Origin: Peptococcaceae bacterium
Lineage (GTDB): Bacteria > Bacillota > Peptococcia > Peptococcales > Peptococcaceae
Reading direction: 5' to 3'
NCBI GenBank assembly: GCA_900756555.1
Contig: CAAEKP010000075.1
Location: 1-32,068, forward strand
Length of the DNA stretch: 32,068 bases
The notes under the pieces were generated by a model, which was not told the origin of the DNA, did not search any database, and saw nothing but the letters and a program-made list of their open reading frames with translations. The translations under genes and the position numbers were made by a program. Every line of letters begins with the position of its first letter. Positions within the stretch are counted from its first letter, which is position 1. This document shows, piece after piece, positions 23,893 through 31,917 of this stretch.

Positions 23893-24355
23893 ATGTCAAA
23901 AGACGATAAAAGTTTAGCACATACAAAGTGGAATTGCAAATATCATATAGTATTTGCGCCAAAGTACAGAAGACAGGTTGTGTATGGAAAGCTAAAAGCA
24001 GAAGTAGGAAGAATATTACGAGAGTTATATGACCGCAAAGGTGTAGAGATACTGGAAGCCACCGCATGTCCGGATCATATCCACATGTTGGTCAGCATCC
24101 CACCGAAAATGTCAGTTTCCGAGTTTGTGGGATATTTGAAAGGAAAAAAGTTCACTGATAATATTTGAACGGCACGCAGATTTGAAATATCAGTACGGAA
24201 ACAGACATTTTTGGTGCAAAGGATACTATGTAAGTACGGTGGGCGCAAATAAGGAAATTATCAAAAATTATATCCGAAATCAACTGGAAGAGGATATGAT
24301 AGCAGATAATATTTCTCTAAAAGAACACAAGGATCCATTCAGCGAAACGAAATGA
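23893..24355 (+). pseudogene. tnpA: IS200-type transposase TnpA, frameshifted
   Basis: An HUH/Y1 single-strand transposase. Frame 1 runs for 91 residues: WNCKYHIVFAPKYRRQ, then CPDHIHMLV with the metal-binding HxH (HUH), then EFVGYLKGK. It then leaves frame in a run of six A (24144-24149) and stops at 24168. Removing one A restores the rest (RHFWCKGYY, then NYIRNQ with the catalytic Tyr codon at 24269-24271) to a TGA at 24353-24355, giving a normal-size protein of about 153 residues. The HUH motif and nucleophile Tyr are therefore split and the copy is probably inactive, unless slippage at the A-run restores it. Confidence 0.85.
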
Positions 24356-24457
24356 AAAAAGCCCTTTAAGGGCTAGCCAGTAAAATTTGCAAGCGGCGGG
24401 CTCTACCATGAGCCTTCAGGCTCAGCCAGTAATAGACCCTTATAGGGCAAATGCGAA

Positions 24458-24478
24458 ACCCCACCTTGAAGGTGGGGT
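24458..24478. repeat. Right-end hairpin of the IS200-like element
   Basis: ACCCCACCTT and AAGGTGGGGT pair around one base. Further short palindromes (24360-24374 and 24409-24424) lie between the transposase and this hairpin. Confidence 0.65.
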
Positions 24479-24480
24479 CG

Positions 24481-24760
24481 TTCATTTTTTCATAGTCCAC
24501 TTTCCCAGCCAAGAATGGATGTACGCCAGAACCATCTACCATGATGATGTTGTCGGTACTTCTTGGAGACCAGGGTGTTGGTCAACCATATACGATTTTT
24601 TTTTGCCAGCTGAAGCAAAGGTATCCCAAGCGTAGTCAACTTTACATAACTGAGAGTTGAAACCTAAGGATAATTTGTTCAGTGGCTCTCCCAGCTTGTG
24701 ATTCCAGAAGTCTGTAATCCCATGGGTGCCAGCATACCCATATCTTTTGTGGTAGTCCCT
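24481..24760 (-). pseudogene. Decayed fragment of a third alkaline-phosphatase-superfamily hydrolase
   Basis: Read on the minus strand, this stretch encodes GYAGTHGITDFW, then LCKVDYAWDTFASAGKK, which line up with residues about 70-120 of the hydrolases at 4958 and 8156 (NVHGITDFF; HCKAEPLWNCFAEAGKK). A frame change near 24550 is needed to continue with DNIIMVDGSG, matching SENLFVIDGTS. Before GYAGTHG an ACTACC (24752-24757), probably from the nucleophile WTT, is out of frame by an indel. The fragment runs into the right end of the IS element, and the rest of the gene is missing on the other side. About 95 codons with at least two frameshifts: a dead gene remnant. Confidence 0.75.
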
Positions 24761-24824
24761 CTTTCTGAGTCTTATTATAGGGGACGAGAATAATTTCTGG
24801 AACTACCAGAAAATTAGATAAAAA

Positions 24825-24861
24825 TGACCTTTGCTCAAATCAAAAGTTTGAACAAAGGTCA
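24825..24861. terminator. Hairpin, terminator-like for leftward transcription
   Basis: TGACCTTTGCTCAAA (24825-24839) pairs with TTTGAACAAAGGTCA (24847-24861), one mismatch. On the minus strand TTTTT follows the stem. No leftward gene is seen to its right, so its original partner may have been lost. Confidence 0.45.
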
Positions 24862-24921
24862 CAAAGAAATGTGTTTTAAAAGTTTTTTTAGAAGGACATA
24901 GCTAGAACCGCTGTTTTTTGG

Positions 24922-24950
24922 TTGCCAGCGGCAGAAAAAACGTATACTAT
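24922..24950 (+). promoter_or_regulatory. Candidate promoter of the HD-domain gene
   Basis: TTGCCA (24922-24927), 17-base spacer, TACTAT (24945-24950), 39 bases before the ATG. Confidence 0.4.
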
Positions 24951-24989
24951 AAGTGGAGAAAACGATTGTAGCCTGAGGAAAAGGGGAAT

Positions 24990-25658
24990 ATGAGTGCCAT
25001 GAAAATTACGTTTGAAGAAATTTATCAACTGCCGGAGCTGCGCACCTATATCGAGCGAGCCGATGAATCGCTGCGAGTGATGGGTTATACCGAGCATAGC
25101 TTTGCTCATGTGAACAAAGTAGCCAATCTGGCTCATGAAATTTTGCTCAAGCTGGGTTATTCCGAGCGGGAGGCGGAGCTGGCCCGTATTGCCGGCTATC
25201 TGCATGATATCGGCAATATGATTAATCGGCAGGACCATGCCCAGAGCGGTGCGATTCTGGCGTTTCGCATTCTGGACAATCTGCACGCTGACCCGGAAGA
25301 TATTGCCACCATTATCACCGCCATCGGCAATCATGACGAAGGCTCCGCCTTTCCGGTTAATCCGGTAGCAGCGGCGCTGATTTTGGCGGACAAAGCCGAT
25401 GTGCGTTCCAGCCGGGTACGCAATTCGGACTTTTCCACCTTTGATATCCATGACCGCGTCAATTATTCGGTAAAAAAAGCGGAGCTGCATATTGTCCGTG
25501 ACAGTCACATTGAATTGCGTTTGCAGATTGATACGGGAATCTGCGCTGTGATGGATTACTTTGAAATTTTTATGAATCGGATGATTTTGTGCCGTAAAGC
25601 CGCAGAAAAGCTGAATGTACAATTCCGATTGGTAATTAATCAGCAGCAGATTTTATAA
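24990..25658 (+). CDS. HD-domain phosphohydrolase
   Basis: A 222-residue soluble protein with the HD metal-binding pattern: HSFAHVNKVANLAHEI (first His, near residue 36-42), AGYLHDIGNMINRQDHA (His-Asp near 75, later His), and ILADKADV (late Asp). These are the residues that bind two metals in HD phosphohydrolases. About 70 C-terminal residues follow the domain without a recognised fold. The ATG at 24990 has GGGG only 3 bases away; an ATG at 24999 with 12-base spacing is an alternative. Substrate unknown: nucleotides or cyclic dinucleotides are possible. A long open frame exists on the opposite strand here but lacks any motif. Confidence 0.85.
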   Translation: MSAMKITFEEIYQLPELRTYIERADESLRVMGYTEHSFAHVNKVANLAHEILLKLGYSEREAELARIAGYLHDIGNMINRQDHAQSGAILAFRILDNLHADPEDIATIITAIGNHDEGSAFPVNPVAAALILADKADVRSSRVRNSDFSTFDIHDRVNYSVKKAELHIVRDSHIELRLQIDTGICAVMDYFEIFMNRMILCRKAAEKLNVQFRLVINQQQIL

Positions 25659-25864
25659 AACTATGTTACTTGGTAAAGCATTTTACAATAGTTGTCGATT
25701 TGTGTAGTGATTTCTTGCAATATTTCTGTTTAAAATGATATTTTTAGGTTTTATTATGGTTTTATATTAGATATAATGATAGTATGTTACAATTTACTGT
25801 AAGGTGTTGTATCAGATAAAATCACAGGAAAGTAAATTTTCTAATTAAAAAAGGAGTGGGTCTG

Positions 25865-26416
25865 TTGGAAAATATTATTTATGAAAAGGACTATAGCGCG
25901 AACTATCAGGAAGAAAAGGAAATGCCAGACGTTATTAAACTGTTAAAGGAAAAAGGTTTTTTTGATTTTTATGGCACAATGATGGACGGACTTCCTAAAA
26001 GAGTTGTAGAAAAAGATAAAGAAACTTATGAACGGGTGCTGCAGAAATGTGATTTATACGCACAGCGCATCCATGGCAAAGTGTACGGTATTGTAGATTA
26101 TAAAAAATGGGAGGCTCATATTTATTTAACTGTGCCATTTTGGGAAATGGCAGATGAAGAAGACCGGGCGTTTTGGAAAGATATTGTAGAGAATGTAAGC
26201 ACGGTCTGTGTGGAAGCCGCAGAAGATGGCGGAGTTGTGGTAAAAATGCTGATCAATTATTTTGAAGAATTTCTGGATCAGGATATGCCGGATGAGGAAG
26301 TTCAGGCAATTCTGGCAAAAGCCATGCAGGCTGTTGGAAAAGAACTGAAACCTGGCGATAATAGATGGAAAGGTGTTCTGGCAGCTTTCCGCAAGGATAT
26401 GAAAGGACGCAAATAG
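25865..26416 (+). CDS. Hypothetical protein, 183 residues
   Basis: I do not recognise a family. The protein is acidic and soluble, with a helical N-terminus (DVIKLLKEKGFFDFYGTMM), a central beta-like AHIYLTVPFWEM and a C-terminal helical part rich in Glu. AAGGAG (25851-25856) is 8 bases before a TTG at 25865, which I take as the start; the in-frame GTG at 25856 overlaps that site. Preceded by a 197-base AT-rich gap with TATAAT at 25772-25777. A strong terminator follows, so it is a single-gene unit. Confidence 0.7.
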   Translation: MENIIYEKDYSANYQEEKEMPDVIKLLKEKGFFDFYGTMMDGLPKRVVEKDKETYERVLQKCDLYAQRIHGKVYGIVDYKKWEAHIYLTVPFWEMADEEDRAFWKDIVENVSTVCVEAAEDGGVVVKMLINYFEEFLDQDMPDEEVQAILAKAMQAVGKELKPGDNRWKGVLAAFRKDMKGRK

Positions 26417-26421
26417 AAACG

Positions 26422-26464
26422 AAAACCGTTGCTCCGGTGATAACACCGCGAACAACGGTTTTTT
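26422..26464 (+). terminator. Terminator after the 183-residue hypothetical gene
   Basis: AAAACCGTTG (26422-26431) pairs with CAACGGTTTT (26453-26462), with an inner CGGTG/CACCG stem, then further T. Confidence 0.88.
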
Positions 26465-26517
26465 GTTTGCAACAAACAGGTATAGTTTCCAACTGCTGCG
26501 TTAAACTATAAGCAGCA

Positions 26518-26715
26518 TTACAGGAAGGTGCAGTAAGCCCACAGCAAAACGCCGGGAATCAAAAACAGATAGCACAATAAATTTAATTGCCCGTATTTCT
26601 TTTTGCTGATGGCGAAATCGCGGGATTTGTTGTTCAGATTCATCAGAGCCAGACCTTTGAATACGGCTGACACTAAAATCAGAGCGTAAGCAACAAGTTC
26701 CATTGTAGTAAACAT
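26518..26715 (-). CDS. Small membrane protein, 65 residues, unknown
   Basis: Two hydrophobic helices (ELVAYALILVSAVFKGLAL and LNLLCYLFLIPGVLLWAY) joined by a basic loop NNKSRDFAISKKKYGQ. The ATG at 26715 has GGGGG 7 bases upstream on the minus strand, which excludes the longer in-frame start at 26817. A good promoter lies just upstream. Divergent from the YetF-family gene. I know no function for it. Confidence 0.7.
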   Translation of the reverse strand: MFTTMELVAYALILVSAVFKGLALMNLNNKSRDFAISKKKYGQLNLLCYLFLIPGVLLWAYCTFL

Positions 26716-26773
26716 AGTAAACCCCCATAATTTTTTGATTGATGTTTTTGGCTTATTATCATTGATTGTTGTC

Positions 26774-26802
26774 ATTATAGCGTATTTTTTGACTCTTGTC
26801 CA
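26774..26802 (-). promoter_or_regulatory. Promoter of the small membrane protein gene
   Basis: On the minus strand TGGACA (26797-26802), 17-base spacer, TATAAT (26774-26779). It overlaps the leader of the divergent YetF-family gene. Confidence 0.65.
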
Positions 26803-26815
26803 ATGGAGGGATGGC

Positions 26816-27523
26816 ATGCTGAATATTACCGCTCGGGTATTGTTAATTTACATTCTGTTGCTGACGGCCATGCGTATCATGGGCAAACGGGAAATTGGTC
26901 AGCTTTCTAATCTGGACTTTGTGGTGTCCATTGTAGTGGCAGAGTTAGCCACGCTGCCGATTACCGATCAGAAAATGCCTCTGGCGCACAGTATTTTACC
27001 CATGATGATAATTACCGTGTTGCAGATAGCAGTGTCTATGGCTTGTTTAAAAAGCAATCGGTTTCGCCGCTTTCTGTATGGACGGCCCAATGTGCTGATT
27101 GCTGGCGGGCGGTTACAGATGGCGGAGATGCGCAAAGCCCGTTACAATATAGATGATTTGCTGAGCCAGCTGCGGCAGCGGGATGTGTTTGATGTGAGCA
27201 ATGTGGAGTATGCAGTGCTGGAAACCTCCGGCGATCTGACTGTTATTTTAAAGCCTGTGTGCTGTGCTGTCACCCGGGGGGATTTAAATATCAATAGCCA
27301 GGATGTGTTCAGCGGTATGCCGTTGACGCTCATTGACGATGGCGAGATTAACTGGAAGGGCATGGCCGATCACAATCTGACCCGGCAGTGGCTGTTGGAA
27401 CAGCTGCAAATACAGGGTATTCATGACCCGCAGCAGGTGTTCTTTGCCAGTTTAAGCAACAGCGGTAAACTGTATGTCATCAGTCGCGCGGAGGCACTGC
27501 AAACAAAGGAAAAAATACATTAA
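26816..27523 (+). CDS. YetF family membrane protein (DUF421)
   Basis: A 235-residue protein. The N-terminal ~75 residues hold three hydrophobic segments with the family core MGKREIGQLSNLDFVVSIVVAELAT, then a soluble part with GRPNVLIAGGRLQ, NIDDLLSQLRQRDVFDVSNVEYAVLE and LTLIDDGEINWKGM, in the same order as in B. subtilis YetF. GGAGGG sits 5 bases before the ATG at 26816; longer in-frame starts have no binding site. YetF proteins are poorly understood membrane proteins. Probably co-transcribed with the exchanger gene 42 bases downstream. Confidence 0.88.
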   Translation: MLNITARVLLIYILLLTAMRIMGKREIGQLSNLDFVVSIVVAELATLPITDQKMPLAHSILPMMIITVLQIAVSMACLKSNRFRRFLYGRPNVLIAGGRLQMAEMRKARYNIDDLLSQLRQRDVFDVSNVEYAVLETSGDLTVILKPVCCAVTRGDLNINSQDVFSGMPLTLIDDGEINWKGMADHNLTRQWLLEQLQIQGIHDPQQVFFASLSNSGKLYVISRAEALQTKEKIH

Positions 27524-27565
27524 TGTTGTTGCCTGCTCATATAGTAGAGCAGGAGGCGGTACAGA

Positions 27566-28543
27566 ATGGCGATACAATTATTGGCGGGATTATTGGCAAT
27601 TTTAATCGGAGCGGAACTGTTTACCAACGGGGTAGAGTGGCTGGGCAGCCGGTTAGGCTTATCAGAAGGGGCAGTAGGCAATTTGCTGGCGGCAGTGGGC
27701 ACGGCGCTGCCGGAATCCATTATTCCGCTGGTGGCTTTTCTGGGCGGTGACAGAGCTGCCATGCACATTGGCATTGGGGCAATTTTGGGTGCGCCGTTTA
27801 TGCTGGGCACATTAGCCATGTTTGTGACCGGGTTCAGCGCGTGGTTATTGCGGGGGCGCAAAAAAGTTTTGTTACAGGCAGAGGCCGGCTTAATTCGGCG
27901 GGATCTGCGTGTCTTTTTGTGGATGTATACTTTGGCGGTAGCAGCAGCGTTTCTGCCCCAATGGTGTAAACCTTTTGTGGTAGTTTTCCTGCTGGCAGGC
28001 TATGGACTGTATGCCTGGAACACCATGCACAGTGGGCAGTCGTTGTCGGCTGAAGGGCTGCGTCCGCTGTATCTGAGCCGAGGCAGGCGGCCCGCGTATT
28101 TTTTCATTTTATTGCAGCTAGGTTTGGGACTGGGAGCCATTGTGGGTGGTGCGGAATATTTTATTCACGGCATTGAATATGCAGCCCGGCTATATGGCCT
28201 GCATCCATTGATTCTTTCTATGATAATCGCACCCATCGCTACAGAATTGCCTGAAAAATTTAACAGCGTTATCTGGGTGGCACATCATAAAGATCGCTTA
28301 GCGCTGGGCAATGTGACTGGCGCTATGGTATTCCAGAGCACCTTGATTCCCGCCATGGGCATTTTGCTCAGCGACTGGACGCTCAATCTGGCGGCAGGCT
28401 TGAGCAGTATCATTTTATTGCTGACGGTAGGCAGTTTGTATGGTGTTATCTGGCGGCGCGGGCAGGTGGCAGCTGCATCACTGATTTGCTGTGGCTTGGG
28501 TTATCTGGCATTTTTATTGGCAATCCTATGGAGTATCCTGTAA
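27566..28543 (+). CDS. Sodium/calcium exchanger family membrane protein (CaCA)
   Basis: A 325-residue protein with about ten hydrophobic segments and two alpha-repeats: GNLLAAVGTALPESIIPLVAF with GIGAILGAPFML in the first half, and MIIAPIATELPEKFNSVIW with GNVTGAMVFQSTLIPA in the second. The acidic residues in the two xxGTALPE/xxATELPE motifs are the cation-binding sites of the CaCA family, so it should exchange Ca2+ (or another cation) for Na+ or H+. AGGAGG lies about 10 bases before the ATG. Its charged loop GRKKVLLQAEAG in the middle is typical of the short prokaryotic members. Confidence 0.87.
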   Translation: MAIQLLAGLLAILIGAELFTNGVEWLGSRLGLSEGAVGNLLAAVGTALPESIIPLVAFLGGDRAAMHIGIGAILGAPFMLGTLAMFVTGFSAWLLRGRKKVLLQAEAGLIRRDLRVFLWMYTLAVAAAFLPQWCKPFVVVFLLAGYGLYAWNTMHSGQSLSAEGLRPLYLSRGRRPAYFFILLQLGLGLGAIVGGAEYFIHGIEYAARLYGLHPLILSMIIAPIATELPEKFNSVIWVAHHKDRLALGNVTGAMVFQSTLIPAMGILLSDWTLNLAAGLSSIILLLTVGSLYGVIWRRGQVAAASLICCGLGYLAFLLAILWSIL

Positions 28544-28554
28544 AAAATAAAAAT

Positions 28555-28583
28555 TTGTCTATACAAACATTTTCTAATAAGAT
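28555..28583 (+). promoter_or_regulatory. Candidate murJ promoter
   Basis: TTGTCT (28555-28560), 17-base spacer, TAAGAT (28578-28583), about 47 bases before the ATG. Confidence 0.4.
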
Positions 28584-28629
28584 AAAATAGAAGGACAGTA
28601 TATTTTTTAGAAAGCACAGGTACTTTGTT

Positions 28630-30225
28630 ATGTATAAGGCAAAACACACAGCAAAAGCAATAAACAAACGAAAGCGCGGCAACAGCGTGTTTCAGGCCGC
28701 CGGTATCTTGATGATTACCATGATGCTGTCCCGTGTACTGGGTTTTGTGCGCGATATCACCATTTCCAGCATTTTCAGTGCGGGGCGTTATGCCGACGTG
28801 TACACAGCAGCATTTACAATCCCGGATCTGATTTACTTTGCTCTGGTGGGCGGGGCACTGAGCTCGGCGTTTATTCCTGTATTCAGTGGTTACTTAGCCA
28901 ACCACAAAGAAGAAGATGCTTACATTGTAGCCAGTACCATTCTGAATCTGGTCAGTATAGCGGCGCTGGTGCTGATTGCGCTGGGCATGATTTTTACGCC
29001 GCAATTAGTGGATTTGCTATTTCAGTTTGAGGACGAAGAAACCATTGCGCTCACGATTCTATTGACCAGGGTAATGTTTGCCCAGTGTTTCTTTATGTGT
29101 CTGGCAGGGATTTCACAGGGTATCTTACAGTGCTACAAAGAATTTGCCATCCCGGCTTTTGGCGCAGTGGTGTACAATATTGCCATCATTGTAGTGGGGC
29201 TGCTGCTGCATCAGAAATTTGGCATTTTAGGTTTTACGCTGGGCGTGGTGGTCGGTTCCATGCTGAATCTGGCCATGCAGATTCCGGCCATGGTTCGCTA
29301 TCAGTTCAAATATCGGCCGGTGATTGATTTGCATCATCCGGGGGTAAAGAAATTTTTCCTGCTCTTTATGCCGGTGATTTTAGGTCTGTCAATGAATGAA
29401 TTGAACTTGATTGTGAGCCAGGCATTGGCATCCGGTTTATCGGAAGGGACAATTTATGCGTTGAAGCAGGCGCAGCGCATTATGATGCTGCCGGTGGGCA
29501 TTTTTGCAGCCTCCATCGGGCTGTCGGTATTTCCAACCATGACCAGCCATGTGGCCCGCGGGGAAATGGCGGAATACAAACAGCATTTGACAATGGGCTT
29601 ACGCACTATTATCTTTATTACTCTGCCGGCGGCAGTGGGGCTGGCGGCGCTGAGTCATCCTGTGGTGCGCGCTATGTATTTACAGTTGGAAGTAACGCCA
29701 GCGCAGGTGGATATGATTGCTGTGTGCCTGGTGTTTTACTGTATCGGTCTGGTGGGTTATTCGGCTCAGCAGATTTTAAACAGAGGCTTTTATGCGGTGG
29801 AGGATACCAAATCGCCGGTGCTGATTAATGTATTTGTGTTGGTATTTAACATTGTGGCAAGCTTTTTACTGGTGGGGCCGCTGGAGCATCGCGGTCTGGC
29901 AATGGCCTATTCGCTGTCCGGCCTGTTGAGTATGGTAGTGTTGGGCGTGTTCCTGCGCAGAAAAATTGGCCCTTACGGGGGCAGAGCGCTGCTGAAATCG
30001 GCGCTGCAATCCATCATTGCTTCTGTTGTGATGGGGATTGCAGTGTATGCTGCCGCAGCCGGAATGGAACAGGTATTGGATATGAGCAGTAAACTCATGC
30101 AGATTGGACAAGTCTGTGTGGGGGTAGGCGTGGGTGTAATGGTGTATGCGGTTATGGTTATCGCCATGAAGATGGAAGAAGCACAGCAGGTGCTGCGCAT
30201 TGTCAAAAGAAAGCTGCATCGGTAA
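28630..30225 (+). CDS. murJ: Lipid II flippase MurJ
   Basis: A 531-residue polytopic membrane protein of the MurJ/MviN family in the MOP superfamily, which moves lipid-linked peptidoglycan precursor across the membrane. Typical parts: VFQAAGILMITMMLSRVLGFVRD, TAAFTIPDLIYFALVGGALSSAFIPVF, QCYKEFAIPAFGAVVYN, FLLFMPVILGLSMNELNLIV and PVGIFAASIGLSVFPTMT. The basic N-terminal 18 residues precede the first helix. The ribosome binding site is weak (CACAGG), which leaves some doubt about the exact start. Length and helix count fit full-length MurJ. Confidence 0.93.
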   Translation: MYKAKHTAKAINKRKRGNSVFQAAGILMITMMLSRVLGFVRDITISSIFSAGRYADVYTAAFTIPDLIYFALVGGALSSAFIPVFSGYLANHKEEDAYIVASTILNLVSIAALVLIALGMIFTPQLVDLLFQFEDEETIALTILLTRVMFAQCFFMCLAGISQGILQCYKEFAIPAFGAVVYNIAIIVVGLLLHQKFGILGFTLGVVVGSMLNLAMQIPAMVRYQFKYRPVIDLHHPGVKKFFLLFMPVILGLSMNELNLIVSQALASGLSEGTIYALKQAQRIMMLPVGIFAASIGLSVFPTMTSHVARGEMAEYKQHLTMGLRTIIFITLPAAVGLAALSHPVVRAMYLQLEVTPAQVDMIAVCLVFYCIGLVGYSAQQILNRGFYAVEDTKSPVLINVFVLVFNIVASFLLVGPLEHRGLAMAYSLSGLLSMVVLGVFLRRKIGPYGGRALLKSALQSIIASVVMGIAVYAAAAGMEQVLDMSSKLMQIGQVCVGVGVGVMVYAVMVIAMKMEEAQQVLRIVKRKLHR

Positions 30226-30236
30226 GCAGCCATTAC

Positions 30237-30266
30237 TTGACAGAAACCGTTAAAATACTTTATGCT
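30237..30266 (+). promoter_or_regulatory. Promoter of the CofE-like ligase/exonuclease pair
   Basis: A perfect -35 TTGACA (30237-30242), 18-base spacer, TATGCT (30261-30266), 45 bases before the ATG. Confidence 0.65.
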
Positions 30267-30310
30267 AAAAGAATAAGGGCAAGCAGTTATCATAAAGGAG
30301 TAGAATAAAA

Positions 30311-31009
30311 ATGGATAATATCAGAGTAAACGAAGGAAAAGAATGCGTTCGCACCATTGATGGCGTGTCCTATGAACGATATGCCATTCAGACTCACGTA
30401 GTCGGGAAAGAGGATAACATTATAGATGTGGTAAAAAAATATGCAGTACCGCATATGCAGCCGGGCGATATCTTATTTATGTCCGAAAAAGCTGTGGCCT
30501 GCACCCAAAACCGGGCAATTCCGCTGGACGAAATCAAACCTGGTCTGCTGGCACGCTTTTTAGTAAAATTTGTGTATCGTTCTCCCCATGGGTTGGGCCG
30601 CACCATGCCGGAAACTATGGAAGTAACCATCCAGCAGATTGGTGCGCCTCGTGTGCTGTTTGCTGCTATTTGCTCCGGGATTGGCAAGCTGTTCAAAAAA
30701 AGAGGTATCTTTTATGCCATCTGCGGGCCAAAAGTACAAGCCATCGACGGGCCTTGCCCAGGCGCTCTGCCACCAATGGACCGCTGTGTAACCTTAGGGC
30801 CGGAAGACCCGATGAAGGTTTGTAAAGAAATTTCTCAGGCGATTGGTTTTGATGTTACTGTAATTGATGCCAACGACTTGGATATTGACATTTTGGGTTT
30901 CTCCGGCAAGAAAAAACAGATGCCGGTGCTGGCTGAAGTTCTGCGGGACAACCCCCTGGGTCAGGGGCGGGAGTGCACCCCGATGGGTATTATTCGCCAG
31001 GTAAAATAG
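30311..31009 (+). CDS. Coenzyme F420-0:L-glutamate ligase-like protein (CofE family)
   Basis: A 232-residue protein resembling the CofE/FbiB amide ligases that add glutamate to F420-0. Recognisable features: PGDILFMSEKAVACTQNRAIP in the N-terminal third, a middle APRVLFAAICSGIGKLF, and the cysteine- and glycine-rich CGPKVQAIDGPCPGALPPMD. AAGGAG lies 9 bases before the ATG. No other F420 biosynthesis gene is seen in this window and such anaerobes are not known to me as F420 producers, so the acceptor may differ. It is followed 9 bases later by an exonuclease gene in the same operon. Confidence 0.8.
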   Translation: MDNIRVNEGKECVRTIDGVSYERYAIQTHVVGKEDNIIDVVKKYAVPHMQPGDILFMSEKAVACTQNRAIPLDEIKPGLLARFLVKFVYRSPHGLGRTMPETMEVTIQQIGAPRVLFAAICSGIGKLFKKRGIFYAICGPKVQAIDGPCPGALPPMDRCVTLGPEDPMKVCKEISQAIGFDVTVIDANDLDIDILGFSGKKKQMPVLAEVLRDNPLGQGRECTPMGIIRQVK

Positions 31010-31018
31010 GAGAGTGCC

Positions 31019-31681
31019 ATGCATCATATATTTGTAGATTTTGAGATGAATCACATCGCTGGTGAGTATCAGGAAGAGCGCACCTTCAGCAAGATGGAGA
31101 TTGTGGAGATTGGCGCGGTAATGCTGGATGATCAGTATCAGGAAATCAGCAGTTTCCGTTCCTATGTACGCCCGGAGTTTAACGATAAGATTGAAAAACA
31201 GTGCACCAAAGTGACAGGCATTACCACAGAAACGGTGGCTGATGCGCCAGTGCTGTGGCCTGCCCTGCAACAATTTGTGCAGTGGTGCGGCACGGAACCG
31301 CTGACCATTTATGCCTGGAGTGACAGTGATTTAAAGCAGCTCAAACGGGAGCTGAATTTAAAAGAAATTGAGTGTAAAGAGCTGCACCGTCTGTGCAATA
31401 ACTGGGTGGATTTTCAGCGTGTGTTCTGTGATTTGCTGGGCATAGAGAAACGGGTAGCACTGAAGCACGCCATCAACGCGATTCAGTCCGAATTTGACGG
31501 CGATGAACATGATGCTTTGTGGGATGCACGCAACACCGCTAAAATATTTGCTTTGTCCAAAAACGAAGCAGAATTTCAGCGCATCATGGGGCCGGTCATA
31601 GAAGCCTTTAAGCCAGTAGAACCGATGACATCTACTTTGGGCGATTTGTTCCCGGATATGTTGAAATTGCTGGGACAGTAA
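31019..31681 (+). CDS. DEDDh 3'-5' exonuclease (RNase T/DnaQ-like)
   Basis: A 220-residue nuclease. ExoI is HIFVDFEMN (Asp7, Glu9), ExoII lies around YAWSDSDLKQLKREL, and ExoIII is DEHDALWDARNTAKI with His and Asp spaced as in DEDDh enzymes. These residues bind two metals and degrade DNA or RNA from the 3' end. It resembles the small stand-alone KapD/exonuclease-domain proteins rather than a polymerase epsilon subunit. The C-terminal ~40 residues (PVIEAFKPVEPMTSTLGDLF) lie outside the domain. AGGAG is about 6 bases before the ATG. It is the last gene of its operon, with a strong terminator downstream. Confidence 0.9.
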   Translation: MHHIFVDFEMNHIAGEYQEERTFSKMEIVEIGAVMLDDQYQEISSFRSYVRPEFNDKIEKQCTKVTGITTETVADAPVLWPALQQFVQWCGTEPLTIYAWSDSDLKQLKRELNLKEIECKELHRLCNNWVDFQRVFCDLLGIEKRVALKHAINAIQSEFDGDEHDALWDARNTAKIFALSKNEAEFQRIMGPVIEAFKPVEPMTSTLGDLFPDMLKLLGQ

Positions 31682-31710
31682 TAGTAAGGCTATAAAATAA
31701 TAATTACCTG

Positions 31711-31761
31711 AAAGATATTTCTGCACCGATTTACTAATTCATGCAGAAATATCTTTTTTAT
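31711..31761 (+). terminator. Terminator after the exonuclease gene
   Basis: AAAGATATTTCTGCA (31711-31725) and its exact complement (31742-31756) around a 16-base loop, followed by TTTATT. From here to 31917 I see only a short GCCCGAC/GTCGGGT hairpin near 31836-31858 and no gene. Confidence 0.9.
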
Positions 31762-31917
31762 TTATACAAATTTATTGACGCAGGAAAATTTATGATTGGC
31801 AAGGCGGCTCCAAAATTTGTGCTGCGTGGCGCGCCCGACGTTTTTCTGGTCGGGTGTAAGGTACGCGAGCAAACGAATTTCAAAACAACACAGCCAAGCG
31901 TAACTTTAACGTGTCAA

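Larger units (their letters stand above)
23772..24486 (+). mobile_element. IS200-like (IS200/IS605 family) insertion sequence, transposase frameshifted
   Basis: About 715 bases with a single tnpA-type gene. There is a perfect short hairpin near the left end (23780-23798) and another near the right end (24458-24478), and no terminal inverted repeats, as expected for single-strand HUH transposition. Exact ends are uncertain by several bases because this family makes no target duplication. It lies between the tRNA-Ala terminator and a decayed hydrolase gene. Confidence 0.8.

Noticed and set aside
24356..24480. CRISPR-like array suggested by several short palindromes in a row
   Set aside because: The palindromes differ in sequence and spacing and are the usual right-end hairpins of an IS200-like element.
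24387..24635. 82-codon plus-strand frame over the IS right end
   Set aside because: It spans the IS terminal hairpins and runs opposite the hydrolase remnant; no binding site or motif.
24888..25622. Long open frame (244 codons) on the minus strand opposite the HD-domain gene
   Set aside because: The plus-strand frame has the full set of HD metal ligands and a promoter; the antisense product shows no family motif.
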